64,000 bases of DNA from Phenylobacterium montanum (GCF_018135625.1 NZ_CP073078.1:4186501-4250500), one strand, 5' to 3'. Numbered from the stretch's first letter, positions 1 to 8,491 are shown. The notes: generated by a model not told the origin, from the sequence alone. Numbers and translations: made by a program.

Positions 1-250
1 TCTCTTCGTAGTTGTCGGTCTCGCCGCCGGCCGCCTTCTTGATCGCGCGCTCGATGTTGTCGCGCGGCATGGATTCGGCCCTGGCGTTGTTGATCGCCAG
101 GCGCAGGCGGGCGTTGGCGGCGGGGTCGGGCAGGCCCTGCTTGGCGGCCAGGGTGATGTCGCGCGAGAGCTTGGAGAACAGCTTGGAGCGCTTCTTGTCC
201 TGGGCGCCCTTGCGGAACTGAATGTTCTTGAATTTTGAGTGGCCGGCCAT
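1..250 (-). CDS. yebC: YebC/PmpR (TACO1) family protein, 3' part cut by window edge
   Basis: The reading frame starts at the ATG complementary to 248-250 and runs off the left edge after about 83 codons, so only the N-terminal third is present. It opens with MAGHSKFKN, then has a basic [11 protein letters not shown] stretch and a [11 protein letters not shown] helix, the hallmark N-terminus of the YebC/TACO1 family. Family members bind DNA or ribosomes and have been described as transcriptional regulators or as translation factors that help at proline runs; which role applies here cannot be read from the sequence. It diverges from thiD across a 114-base gap. The identity is secure because this N-terminus is highly conserved. 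Confidence 0.93.
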   Translation of the reverse strand, partial: MAGHSKFKNIQFRKGAQDKKRSKLFSKLSRDITLAAKQGLPDPAANARLRLAINNARAESMPRDNIERAIKKAAGGETDNYEE

Positions 251-364
251 GGGGACCTTAGGTCGTGGTCTGAAACGAAAGTGGCGGGGCTTCTAGCGCC
301 TCGGGCGCCGAAAGGCCATAGCGGGCGGCTTTCCTTCACGGCCGGGCCGCGCTATCGCCTGGGC

Positions 365-1171
365 ATGACCCCCTCATCTCCAGGCCGCGTCCTCGTCATC
401 GCCGGATCGGATTCCGGCGGCGGGGCGGGGATCCAGGGCGATATAAAGACCATCACCGCGCTGGGCGGCTATGCGGCGACGGCGATCACCGCGATCACCG
501 CGCAGAACAGCCTGGGCGTCTCGGCGATCCAGCGGATCGAGCCCGAGATGGTCGAACTGCAGGCCCGCGCGGTTCTGGCCGACATCGGCGCCGACGCGAT
601 CAAGACCGGAATGCTGGGCGGCAGGAAGATCGTCGAGGCTGTGGCCGCGCTGATCGACGAGGCCGGGGTCCCGGCGGTGATCGACCCGGTGATGCTGGCC
701 AAGAGCGGGGCGGCGCTTTTGAAGCCAGGCGCGATCAAGGCGTTCGAGGCCCTGATGGTCCCCCGCGCGGCACTTCTGACCCCGAACGCGCCGGAAGCCG
801 AGGCCCTGACCGGGCTCAAAGTCGAGGACCTGGACGGCCAGCGCCGGGCGGGCGAGGCGCTGCTGAAACGCGGCGCCAGGGCGGTGCTGATGAAGGGCGG
901 CCATGTAGCCGGAGCGACGGTCACCGACCTCCTGATCACTCCTGACGGCGAGACCAGCTTCGCCGGCCCCCGGCTCGAGACGCGCCACACCCACGGCACC
1001 GGCTGCGCCCTTGCATCGGCCTGCGCTACCGGCCTGGCCCAGGGCATGTCCCTGGAGGCTGCAGTGGCGCGGGCCTGGGCCTATGTCGGCGAGGCCATCC
1101 GCCAGGCCCCCGGCTTCGGCGGCGGCGCCGGGCCGCTGGATCTTGGCTGGCCGCTGAGGGGCCGGGTTTGA
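365..1171 (+). CDS. thiD: Hydroxymethylpyrimidine/phosphomethylpyrimidine kinase ThiD
   Basis: Phosphorylates HMP and HMP-P to HMP-PP, the pyrimidine half of thiamine, in the cytosol. The 268-residue protein has the ribokinase-fold N-terminal glycine-rich motif GSDSGGGAG at residues 14-22 and the C-terminal anion-hole motif HGTGC around 210-214, both diagnostic of ThiD. Length matches the family (about 265). I chose the ATG at 365 because the family begins a few residues before the VLVIAGSD strand; an upstream in-frame start at 239 would add 42 unconserved residues overlapping the yebC promoter region. The stop overlaps the TTG start of the next gene (TTGA), suggesting translational coupling. 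The cofactor made is used by the ThDP-dependent oxidoreductase downstream, but a functional link is not implied. Confidence 0.93.
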   Translation: MTPSSPGRVLVIAGSDSGGGAGIQGDIKTITALGGYAATAITAITAQNSLGVSAIQRIEPEMVELQARAVLADIGADAIKTGMLGGRKIVEAVAALIDEAGVPAVIDPVMLAKSGAALLKPGAIKAFEALMVPRAALLTPNAPEAEALTGLKVEDLDGQRRAGEALLKRGARAVLMKGGHVAGATVTDLLITPDGETSFAGPRLETRHTHGTGCALASACATGLAQGMSLEAAVARAWAYVGEAIRQAPGFGGGAGPLDLGWPLRGRV

Positions 1172-1751
1172 GCGATCTCCAGGCCGAGCGCCTGGCCGAG
1201 ATGCTGGCCGCAAGCCCTACGCTGATGCGGGTCCTGACCATCGCCCGGGATCTCGCCCTGCCCGACTGGCGGCTGGTTTCGGGGGCGGTCTATCAGACGG
1301 CCTGGAACGCCCTGACCGGGCGCGCGCCGGACTACGGGATCAAAGACTACGACCTAGTCTATTTCGACGCTGCCGATGTCAGCTACGAGGGCGAGGACGC
1401 GCACATCCGCCGGGCGGCCGCGGCCTGTCCGCCGGATCTGTCGGACAAGGTCGAGGTGAGGAACCAAGCGCGTGTGCACCTGTGGTTCGAGGCCAGGTTC
1501 GGCGAACCCTATGCGCCGCTAGCCTGCACCGACGAGGCGCTGGAGCGGTTCGTCTCCCCGGCCTACGCCGTGGGGGTGCGCTTGGAGGCGGACGGGCGGC
1601 TCGACATCGCCGCCCCCTTCGGCCTGGACGAGTGTTCGCCCTGCGGCTGAGGCCCAACCCGCGCCGCGGCCTCGCCTCCAGCTGGGCCAGGGTCACCCGC
1701 GGCGTGATCGCGCGCTGGCCCGAGGTCGCGGTCGAGGGGCCGCCGCTTTAG
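1168..1751 (+). pseudogene. NTP_transf_6-type nucleotidyltransferase gene with a one-base frameshift
   Basis: From the TTG at 1168 the frame encodes 160 residues with SGAVYQTAWN (38-47) and GIKDYDLVYFD (57-67), matching the COG3575/DUF925 nucleotidyltransferase-like family, whose conserved Asp pair sits in that second motif. The frame then ends prematurely at 1650 just after FGLDE. In another forward frame, beginning at about 1632, the sequence continues VFALRLRPNP...WARVTRGVIARWP to a stop at 1751, which is the expected C-terminal end of this family. Adding one G near 1632 (GACGAG-GTGTTC) restores a single 194-residue protein. So this is either a real frameshift mutation or a one-base sequence error. 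The substrate of the family is unknown to me. Confidence 0.8.
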
Positions 1752-1791
1752 GGCGTCAGGCCGAGCCAAGCGCCCGAAAGGACTGTCGATC

Positions 1792-1980
1792 CTAAAGCGC
1801 CCGCGCGCGGCGCAGGGTTTCGGCGTCTTCCAGTTGCGAACGCCGCTGGGCGATCTGTGTGTAGATCGTGGTGTCGACCACAACGGTCTGGGTCAGGCAT
1901 TCGATCGCTTCATCAATATCCAGAGGCGCCGGGCCGGCGTCAGGAATCGGCGTGAGGTCGGGATCGATGGGCAGGTCCAT
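1792..1980 (-). CDS. Small acidic hypothetical protein (62 aa)
   Basis: A 62-residue frame on the minus strand starting at the ATG complementary to 1978-1980. The N-terminus is proline- and aspartate-rich (MDLPIDPDLTPIPD), followed by a predicted amphipathic helical half ending in RRARAL. There is only a weak purine-rich stretch (GAGGGA) upstream. I do not recognise a family. No membrane segment or cysteine is visible. It is the only frame in the 1752-2313 gap whose composition looks protein-like, but a chance open frame cannot be excluded in DNA this GC-rich. Confidence 0.4.
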   Translation of the reverse strand: MDLPIDPDLTPIPDAGPAPLDIDEAIECLTQTVVVDTTIYTQIAQRRSQLEDAETLRRARAL

Positions 1981-2313
1981 GTCGCAAGGTCCCTCGGTGT
2001 AAAAATGAACGAATGCTTAATTCGTGCGACTGTGCCCGGGATCACGCGATTGGGAAGTGAATTGTGGCGTGATCTGGGCGGCTTCACGCGTTGTTGACCG
2101 GTAGCCCGCTGCAGAGCTGGCCGGTGACCCAGGTCACTGGCTTCACCGTTTCCGGGCGGATTCCTGATCAAGCTTCAGAAATGAGGTTGGCGCGCCCGGC
2201 GGGGTGGGTTTAGGCTCGCTTGCGATAACGCCGCGTCGGGGAAGGGTCGGAAGCCTCCAGCGTTGGATGCGTCCCCTCTTTCGCGAGAGTAGAGCGTCGC
2301 GAGAGGAAAGACA
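1981..2313. other. Intergenic region upstream of the oxoacid oxidoreductase operon
   Basis: No convincing gene is seen in these 333 bases. They hold two short perfect inverted repeats: ACGAAT-5-ATTCGT at 2009-2025, close to the start of the small minus-strand ORF, and GTGACC-CA-GGTCAC at 2124-2137, about 180 bases before the TTG start at 2314. Either could be a regulator site. The stretch 1995-2070 is noticeably less GC-rich than the surroundings, consistent with promoter DNA. A good ribosome binding site (GAGAGGAAAG, 2301-2310) precedes the 2314 start. Promoter boxes cannot be assigned confidently by eye. Confidence 0.4.
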
Positions 2314-4101
2314 TTGCAGCGTACCCAGACCGATGGGGCCGATTACTTTCATAAAGTCGTCGATTGCCAGTGGGCCTGTCCGGCCCACACGCCTGTCCCC
2401 GAATACATCCGGCTCATCGCCGCCGGCCGTTACGCCGACGCCTACATGGTCAACTGGAAGTCCAACGTGTTCCCGGGGATTCTCGGACGCACCTGCGACC
2501 GCCCGTGCGAACCGGCCTGCCGGCGCGGGCGAGTCGAGGACGAGCCGGTGGCCATCTGCCGGCTCAAGCGCGTCGCCGCCGACAACAAGGGCGAGCTGAA
2601 CGGGCGCCTGCCGACGCCGGTTTCCACCACGAACGGCAAGCGCATCGCCCTGATTGGCGCCGGCCCGGCCAGCCTGACCGTCGCGCGTGATCTGGCCTCC
2701 TTGGGCTATGAGCTGACCCTGTTCGACGGCGAGGCCAAGTCGGGCGGCATGATCCGCAGCCAGATCCCGCGCTTTCGCCTGCCGGAAGAGGTGATCGACG
2801 AAGAAGTCGGATATGTCACGCGCCTGGGCATGGAGCTGCGCCTGGGCGAACGCATCGACAGCCTGAAGGCGCTATTGGCCCAGGGCTATGACGCCGTATT
2901 CGTTGGCTCCGGCGCCCCGCGCGGCCGCGACCTCGACCTGCCGGGCCGCCGGGAGGCGGCGGCCAACATCCATATCGGCATCGACTGGCTGTCCAACGTC
3001 TCGTTCGGTCATATCGAGAAGATCGGCCAGCGGGTGATCGTGCTCGGCGGCGGCAACACCGCCATGGACTGCTGCCGCACCTCGCGCCGCCTCGGCGGGA
3101 CCGACGTCAAGGTGATCGTCCGCTCGGGCTTCGAGGAGATGAAGGCGTCCCCCTGGGAGAAGGAGGACGCGATGCACGAGGACATCCCGATCCTCAACTT
3201 CCTGACCCCCAAGGCCTTCACCCACGACAATGGCCGCCTGACCGGCGTCGTGTTCGAAAAGGTCCGCGCCGAATACGACGCCAAGGGGCGCCGCCGGCTG
3301 GTCCCCGCGGGAGAGCCGGACCAGCATTTCGAATGCGACGATGTGCTGGTGGCGGTCGGCCAGGAAAACGCCTTCCCCTGGATCGAGCGCGACATCGGCC
3401 TTGAGTTCGGCGAGTGGGACATGCCCAAGGTCGATCCCGTCACCATGGGCTCGTCCCTGCCGAACGTGTTCTTCGGGGGCGACGCGGCCTTTGGCCCCAA
3501 GAACATCATCTGGGCCGTGGCCCACGGTCACGAGGCGGCCATCTCCATCGACCGCTACTGCCAGGGCCTGGACGCAAGCCAGCGCCCCGCGCCGGGGGTC
3601 ACCCTGGCCAGCCAGAAGATGGGCATCCACGAGTGGAGCTACGACAACGACATCTCGAACGACGAGCGCTTCCGCGTCCCCTTAAGGGACAAAGCCCAGG
3701 CGCTGAAGGACGTTCGGCTGGAGGTCGAGCTCGGCTTCGACAAGGGCCTCGGCTACAAGGAAGCCCAGCGCTGCCTGAACTGCGACGTGCAGACGGTGTT
3801 CGCAGAGCCCCTGTGCATCGAGTGCGACGCGTGCGTCGACATCTGCCCGATGGACTGCATCACCTTCACCGACAACGGCCCTGAAGATGAGCTCAGGGAG
3901 CGCCTGAAGGCGCCGGCCCTGAACCTGGATCAGGACCTCTATGTCTCCTGGCCGCTAAAGACCGGCCGGGTGATGGTCAAGGACGAGGACGTCTGCCTGC
4001 ACTGCGGCCTTTGCGCCGAGCGCTGCCCCACTGGGGCATGGGATATGCAGAGGTTCACCCTGGAAATGACGCACGCGGGGTCCTCATGCCCAAGCCGCTG
4101 A
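2314..4101 (+). CDS. GltD-like FAD/NAD(P) oxidoreductase with N- and C-terminal Fe-S domains
   Basis: A 595-residue electron-transfer flavoprotein, probably linking NAD(P)H to the ThDP oxidoreductase encoded next. The N-terminal GltD-type Fe-S domain has Cys18, Cys22, Cys61, Cys65 and Cys69. GAGPAS at 115-120 is the FAD-binding loop, and VLGGGNTAMD near 240-251 is the NAD(P)-binding loop. The C-terminus carries two ferredoxin-like Cys clusters, around 488-516 (CIECDACVDICP) and 561-572 (CLHCGLCAERCP). This is the architecture of glutamate-synthase small-subunit relatives fused to a 2[4Fe-4S] ferredoxin. The TTG start is chosen because AGGAAAG lies 6 bases upstream. The 3' end overlaps the following gene by 16 bases. 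It is not a true GltD: no gltB is nearby. Confidence 0.85.
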   Translation: MQRTQTDGADYFHKVVDCQWACPAHTPVPEYIRLIAAGRYADAYMVNWKSNVFPGILGRTCDRPCEPACRRGRVEDEPVAICRLKRVAADNKGELNGRLPTPVSTTNGKRIALIGAGPASLTVARDLASLGYELTLFDGEAKSGGMIRSQIPRFRLPEEVIDEEVGYVTRLGMELRLGERIDSLKALLAQGYDAVFVGSGAPRGRDLDLPGRREAAANIHIGIDWLSNVSFGHIEKIGQRVIVLGGGNTAMDCCRTSRRLGGTDVKVIVRSGFEEMKASPWEKEDAMHEDIPILNFLTPKAFTHDNGRLTGVVFEKVRAEYDAKGRRRLVPAGEPDQHFECDDVLVAVGQENAFPWIERDIGLEFGEWDMPKVDPVTMGSSLPNVFFGGDAAFGPKNIIWAVAHGHEAAISIDRYCQGLDASQRPAPGVTLASQKMGIHEWSYDNDISNDERFRVPLRDKAQALKDVRLEVELGFDKGLGYKEAQRCLNCDVQTVFAEPLCIECDACVDICPMDCITFTDNGPEDELRERLKAPALNLDQDLYVSWPLKTGRVMVKDEDVCLHCGLCAERCPTGAWDMQRFTLEMTHAGSSCPSR

Positions 4102-5918
4102 TCCGTACGAACGACTTTGTGGTCAAGTTCGCCAATGTGAACGGCTCCGGCTCGGCCAGCGCCAACAGCCTGTTCGCCAAAGCGATCCTGCGCATGGGCG
4201 TGCCGGTGGCCGCCCGCAACATCTTCCCCTCCAACATCCAGGGCCTGCCGACCTGGTTCGAGGTGCGCGTGTCCGAAGCGGGACACATGGGCCGCCGCGG
4301 CGGGGTGGACATGGCCGTGGCCATGAACCCGCAGACCTGGGACAAGGACGTGGCCGAGATCGAGCCTGGCGGGTATCTGTTCTACGACTCGACCAAGGTC
4401 CTGCCGCCGTCCAAGTTCAGGGCCGACATCACAGTCGTCGGCGTGCCGCTGACCGAGATCTGCAATGCGGCCTATACCGACGCGCGCCAGCGCCAGCTGA
4501 TGAAGAACATCATCTATGTCGGCGCCCTTTCGGCCCTGCTGGAAATCGAGCCCCAGGTCATCGAAGCTCTCCTGGCCGAGCAGTTCGCGTCCAAACCCAA
4601 GCTGGTGGCGGCCAATATCGAGGCCATGAACCTCGGCCGCGACTGGGTGCTGGCCCATCTCGAGCCCGTGGGCCTGAAGGTGCGGCGCGCCGACACGGTG
4701 GGCGATCGCATCTATGTCGACGGCAACACCGCTGCGGGGCTGGGCGCCGTCTATGGCGGAGCCAGTGTCTGCGCCTGGTATCCGATCACGCCCTCGACCT
4801 CCCTGGCCGAGGCCTTCACCGACTATTGCCACCAGTTCCGCATGGACCCGGAGACCGGCAAGGCCCGCTTCGCCATCGTGCAGGCCGAGGACGAGATCGC
4901 CTCGATCGGCGTGGTCATCGGGGCGGGCTGGAACGGGGCGCGGGCCTTCACCTGCACCTCCGGCCCCGGCGTCTCGCTGATGCAGGAGTTCGTGGGCCTG
5001 TCCTATTTCGCCGAGATACCGGCGGTGATCTTCGACGTGCAGCGCGGCGGCCCGTCCACCGGCATGCCGACCCGGACCCAGCAGGCCGACATCCTCTCGG
5101 CCGCCTACGCCTCGCACGGCGACACCAAGCACGTGCTCTTGTTCCCCGAGGACCCGGGCGAGTGCTTCGAGATGGGGGCCCAGGCCTTCGATCTGGCCGA
5201 CCGGCTGCAGACCACCGTCTTCGTCATGCTCGATCTCGACATCGGCATGAACGACTGGCTGACCAAGCCCTTCGCCTGGGACGACGCCAGGACGCTCGAC
5301 CGCGGCAAGGTGATGACCTTCGAGGACCTGGAGGCGGGCAAGGAGTTCGGCCGCTATCTCGATGTCGATGGCGACGGCATTCCCTATCGCACCCTGCCCG
5401 GCGAGCATCCGACCCGCGGCGCCTATTTCACCCGCGGCACCTCGCGCAACCCCTATGCCCGCTACAGCGAGGAGGGGCAGGTCTATCAGGCGAACGTCGA
5501 CCGGCTGCTGCGCAAGTTCGACACCGCCAAGGCCCTCGTGCCCCATCCCCTGCGCCGCCCCGCGCCACGGGCGACCAAACAGGGGGTGATATATTTCGGC
5601 TCGACCACCCAGGCCATGCACGAGGCGCTGGAGGTGCTGCGCGCCCAGGGCCGCGACCTGAATGGCCTGCGCGTCCGCGGCTTTCCCTTCTGCGACGAGG
5701 TGTTCGACTTCATCGGCGAGCACGACACGGTGTTCGTGGTCGAGCAGAACCGCGACGCCCAGCTGCGCACCCTCTTGATGAACGAGGGGAACGTGGACCC
5801 GGCCAAGCTGGTGCCTATCCTGCACTATGACGGCGCGCCGATCACCGCGCGCTTCATCGCCGCCACCATCGGCGACCGCCTGGGCCAGCGCGCCCGGGTC
5901 ACGGAGGCCGCCGAATGA
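4086..5918 (+). CDS. 2-oxoacid:acceptor oxidoreductase, fused gamma-alpha subunit
   Basis: A 610-residue subunit of a CoA-dependent, ThDP-containing 2-oxoacid oxidoreductase (KorA/VorA/IorA type). The first ~190 residues are the gamma (catalytic/swinging) domain, with NVNGSGSASAN near residue 17 and an IQGLPTWFEVR motif. The alpha Pyr domain follows, with AWYPITPSTSL near 230, the EDE motif at 268-270 (family Glu that activates ThDP) and TSGPGVSLM. The C-terminal PFOR domain II lies beyond about 500. Gamma-alpha fusion is typical of the two-subunit 2-oxoglutarate/branched-chain enzymes. ATG at 4086 is preceded by GGGG and begins inside the previous gene; the stop overlaps the beta gene (ATGA). 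Substrate cannot be fixed by sequence reading; 2-oxoglutarate is the most usual for this layout. Confidence 0.87.
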   Translation: MPKPLIRTNDFVVKFANVNGSGSASANSLFAKAILRMGVPVAARNIFPSNIQGLPTWFEVRVSEAGHMGRRGGVDMAVAMNPQTWDKDVAEIEPGGYLFYDSTKVLPPSKFRADITVVGVPLTEICNAAYTDARQRQLMKNIIYVGALSALLEIEPQVIEALLAEQFASKPKLVAANIEAMNLGRDWVLAHLEPVGLKVRRADTVGDRIYVDGNTAAGLGAVYGGASVCAWYPITPSTSLAEAFTDYCHQFRMDPETGKARFAIVQAEDEIASIGVVIGAGWNGARAFTCTSGPGVSLMQEFVGLSYFAEIPAVIFDVQRGGPSTGMPTRTQQADILSAAYASHGDTKHVLLFPEDPGECFEMGAQAFDLADRLQTTVFVMLDLDIGMNDWLTKPFAWDDARTLDRGKVMTFEDLEAGKEFGRYLDVDGDGIPYRTLPGEHPTRGAYFTRGTSRNPYARYSEEGQVYQANVDRLLRKFDTAKALVPHPLRRPAPRATKQGVIYFGSTTQAMHEALEVLRAQGRDLNGLRVRGFPFCDEVFDFIGEHDTVFVVEQNRDAQLRTLLMNEGNVDPAKLVPILHYDGAPITARFIAATIGDRLGQRARVTEAAE

Positions 5919-6970
5919 CCTATATCCTCAAGCCGCGCCTGCACCATCCGGGCCTGGCGGCCAACGACCTGGGCTTCACCCGCCGCGACTACGAGGGCTC
6001 GGTCTCGACCCTCTGCGCCGGCTGCGGCCACGACTCCATCAGCGCCGCGGTGATCCAGGCCTGCTACGAGCTGGCCCTGCCGCCGCACCGCATCGCCAAG
6101 CTGTCGGGCATCGGCTGCTCGTCCAAGACGCCAGACTATTTCCTGGGCCAGAGCCACGGCTTCAACAGTGTGCACGGGCGCATGCCTTCGGTCTTGACCG
6201 GCGCCAACCTGGCCAATCGCGAGCTGATCTATCTGGGCGTCTCCGGCGACGGCGACAGCGCCTCGATCGGCTTCGGCCAGTTCGCCCACTCGATCCGGCG
6301 CGGGGTCAACATGACCTACATCGTCGAGAACAACGGGGTCTATGGCCTGACCAAGGGCCAGTTCTCGGCCACCTCGGACAAGGGCTCGAAGAGCAAGAAG
6401 GGGGTGGTCAACCACGACTCGGCCATCGACCTGGTCAGCGTGGCCCTGCAGCTGGGCGCGACCTTCGTCGCCCGCAGCTTCTCCGGCGACAAGGCCCAGC
6501 TGGTCCCGCTGATCAAGGCTGCGCTGAGCCACCGCGGCGCGGCCTTCATCGACTGCGTCAGCCCCTGCGTGCAGTTCAACAACCACGCCGGCTCGACCAA
6601 GAGCTTCGACTATGTGCGCGAGCACAACGAGGCGGTGAACCGGCTGGACGTGATCAGCGCCCGCGAGCCGATCCACATCGACCATGAGCCGGGCACCACC
6701 CAGCTGGTCACCCAGCACGACGGCTCGGTCCTGGCCCTGCACAAGCTGGGCGCCCACTACGACCCCAGCGACCGCGTCGGCGCCATCACCTACCTGCAAC
6801 AGCGCCAGGCCCTGGGCGAGATCGTCACCGGCCTGCTGTTCGTCGATCCCGCGGCCGAGGACATGCACGACGCGTTGGATACGGTGGACAAGCCGTTGAA
6901 CGCGCTGACGGACGCGGAGCTGGTGCCGGGGGCGGGTGCGCTGGCGGCGGTGAACGCGGCGCTGCGTTAG
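5915..6970 (+). CDS. 2-oxoacid:acceptor oxidoreductase, beta (ThDP-binding) subunit
   Basis: A 351-residue beta subunit. It has the [4Fe-4S] cysteines Cys34 and Cys37 (CAGCGHD), Cys68 (SGIGCSSK) and Cys218 (SPCVQFNN), and the ThDP/Mg motif GDGD at 111-114 followed by NNGVYGLTKGQ at 139-149. With the gamma-alpha subunit it would oxidatively decarboxylate a 2-oxoacid to an acyl-CoA and pass electrons to ferredoxin or to the flavoprotein of the first gene. The ATG overlaps the upstream stop by four bases. Two residues after the end, a large inverted repeat begins and may stop transcription. Such oxygen-sensitive enzymes are unusual in aerobic Caulobacterales, which normally rely on dehydrogenase complexes; acquisition or use under low oxygen is possible. 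Confidence 0.88.
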   Translation: MTYILKPRLHHPGLAANDLGFTRRDYEGSVSTLCAGCGHDSISAAVIQACYELALPPHRIAKLSGIGCSSKTPDYFLGQSHGFNSVHGRMPSVLTGANLANRELIYLGVSGDGDSASIGFGQFAHSIRRGVNMTYIVENNGVYGLTKGQFSATSDKGSKSKKGVVNHDSAIDLVSVALQLGATFVARSFSGDKAQLVPLIKAALSHRGAAFIDCVSPCVQFNNHAGSTKSFDYVREHNEAVNRLDVISAREPIHIDHEPGTTQLVTQHDGSVLALHKLGAHYDPSDRVGAITYLQQRQALGEIVTGLLFVDPAAEDMHDALDTVDKPLNALTDAELVPGAGALAAVNAALR

Positions 6971-6971
6971 C

Positions 6972-7074
6972 TTACCCCGCTCATCCCTGCGAAGGCGGGG
7001 ACCCAGGGGCCGTCTTCACCGGCCGGTGGATGAATCTGGATCCCCGCCTTCGCGGGGATGAGCGGAATGGGTAA
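6972..7074. repeat. Large imperfect inverted repeat (dispersed palindromic element)
   Basis: Left arm 6972-7006 and right arm 7036-7074 are reverse complements with a few mismatches; the core of each is CGCTCATCCC-GCGAAGGCGGGG or its complement. Each arm also contains its own GC-rich mini-palindrome (CCCCGCCTTCGCGGGG). This looks like a widespread alphaproteobacterial intergenic element, recognisable in translation as HPREGGDP. It lies between convergent genes and could end transcription from both sides. The 3' end of the C69 hydrolase gene reads through the right arm. Confidence 0.8.
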
Positions 7075-8392
7075 AGCCGGCGACTTGATTCAATCTGTTC
7101 CAACTTCGATGCAGCGTTGTCCCCTGCGAGCCTAGTGGCTCGATCTTCGCCATCGCCTCCACCCATCCAATCTCCGCACGCTCCGCCTCGCGCCAGCAGT
7201 CTTTCACCACCGCCTTCAGCTCAGCCAGCGAGCCGTCACGCGCCGCCTCGATTCGCGCCACGAACCCCGCCTCGATCGAATCCCGCTCCGCCGTGATCAC
7301 CGCCGCCCGCGCCGCATAGTCCTCCAGCACGGCCCGGTGCAGCCGCTCGTGCCGCCACCAGAGGCTCTGCGGGTCGGACTGGTCGGTCGGCGCTGGGCCT
7401 TGCGGCGGCAGGCCGGTCTCGAACAGCACCGGCTTGAACAGGCTCAGGCACGGGGCCGAGGTCCCCGTCACCCAATGCACCGATCGCGCGCCGCCGAGGT
7501 CCGAGACCATCGAGGCCACGCTCTGGCTGCGCCGGGGCCCCTGGGCGGCGTGCATGCAGAGGCTGCGCCTCAGCGTCCTGGCCGGGGTCCAGGCGGGATC
7601 GCCCTCGGCCTCTTCGCCATGGTCGCGCAGGATCGCCATCATCGCCGCCGGCGTCAGGGCGCCGTCCTGGCGATCTAGCAGCGCGGTCCCGCGTGCGCAG
7701 CGCCCGCGGCCGAAACTCGCCGCATCGCGCGCCGGGTCGATCAGCCGCTCGGCGAAGTCGAACTCGCCCTCGGCGTCCGCCCAGCCCTCGGCCTTGGCAT
7801 GGTCGACAAGGCCCGCGCTGATCCGCCCCCCGCGGCCGATGCTGAAGGCGTTGGAGAGGGCCCTGCGGCGCTCGACCTTCTCTACCGCCCACCAGCGCCC
7901 GACCGTCTCCAGCACATAGGCCTCGGTCCGGTCGGCGACGATGAAGCCGTTGTGATAGTAGAAACGCCCCAGGTGCCCGCAGTCCCCGCCCTGGCCGTGG
8001 GTTTCCAACAGGGCGATCATCACCTCGACCGCTTCGGCCGCGGTGGCGCCCCGCTCCAGGCCCAGCCGCACCAGGTCCATGCCGATCAGGGCGCGCCGGC
8101 GCTGGGCGGGGATGTGCGAGTGCATGGCCTCGTTGCCGATGGCCACGCCGTGCGCGTTGGCGCCCATCTCCGCGCCCCACATCCAGAACGGGCGGCTCAG
8201 CAGCACCGCATGGGTGCGGCGCGCCTGGGGGATCTCGATATAGGTGGCTCGCAGCCGCGCGCCTTCGGGATGCTCGGCCGCCGGGTGCAGCTCCAGCCCT
8301 TGCGCTTCGTTGCGCTCGCGGTCGCTGTTCTTCGCGAACAACACCCCGCCCGCGGCGGTGGCGGGCGGCAGGGCGACCAGGGTGTCACACAT
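7016..8392 (-). CDS. Peptidase C69/secernin-like Ntn hydrolase (458 aa)
   Basis: Begins MCDTLVAL, so Cys2 becomes the N-terminal nucleophile after Met removal, as in the C69 dipeptidase/secernin and acyl-CoA:6-aminopenicillanate acyltransferase-like families. The downstream FAKNSDRERNEAQ motif (about residues 19-31) is the conserved Asn/Asp/Arg segment of that fold, and NAHGVAIGNEA follows near residue 80. Proteins of this family hydrolyse dipeptides or amides; the exact substrate is unknown, and this protein has no signal peptide. The last ~20 residues (HSAHPREGGDPDSSTGR) are encoded by an intergenic palindromic repeat and are unlikely to be ancestral. The gene diverges from the GntR regulator across about 100 bases, which may control it. 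Confidence 0.82.
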   Translation of the reverse strand: MCDTLVALPPATAAGGVLFAKNSDRERNEAQGLELHPAAEHPEGARLRATYIEIPQARRTHAVLLSRPFWMWGAEMGANAHGVAIGNEAMHSHIPAQRRRALIGMDLVRLGLERGATAAEAVEVMIALLETHGQGGDCGHLGRFYYHNGFIVADRTEAYVLETVGRWWAVEKVERRRALSNAFSIGRGGRISAGLVDHAKAEGWADAEGEFDFAERLIDPARDAASFGRGRCARGTALLDRQDGALTPAAMMAILRDHGEEAEGDPAWTPARTLRRSLCMHAAQGPRRSQSVASMVSDLGGARSVHWVTGTSAPCLSLFKPVLFETGLPPQGPAPTDQSDPQSLWWRHERLHRAVLEDYAARAAVITAERDSIEAGFVARIEAARDGSLAELKAVVKDCWREAERAEIGWVEAMAKIEPLGSQGTTLHRSWNRLNQVAGFTHSAHPREGGDPDSSTGR

Positions 8393-8491
8393 CCGGCGGG
8401 GATTCCTCAGGCGGGTCGATCGGCGCCGCTGGCGCGCGCTGAAATTTCAACGTAACTAGCCAATAGATCGATTTGAACTCAGAGCCGAGCC
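8393..8491. promoter_or_regulatory. Divergent promoter region between C69 hydrolase and GntR gene
   Basis: A 99-base gap between divergently transcribed genes. It holds the perfect 10-base palindrome TGAAATTTCA at 8440-8449 in the only AT-rich patch of the gap (about 8440-8480). FCD-type GntR regulators usually autoregulate from such divergent spacers, so this palindrome is a candidate operator; that is inference only. Confidence 0.35.

Noticed and set aside
1834-2097. An 87-codon plus-strand open frame in the thiD-downstream gap
   Set aside because: It overlaps the more protein-like minus-strand ORF, has no ribosome binding site, and its C-terminal half runs through AT-rich intergenic DNA.
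3939-5825. A 628-codon open frame on the minus strand across the oxoacid oxidoreductase genes
   Set aside because: It mirrors the third-codon-position GC bias of the real plus-strand gene, and its translation (His, Gly, Ala, Val and Asp-rich with no motif) has no protein-like pattern. The plus-strand gene has clear family motifs throughout.
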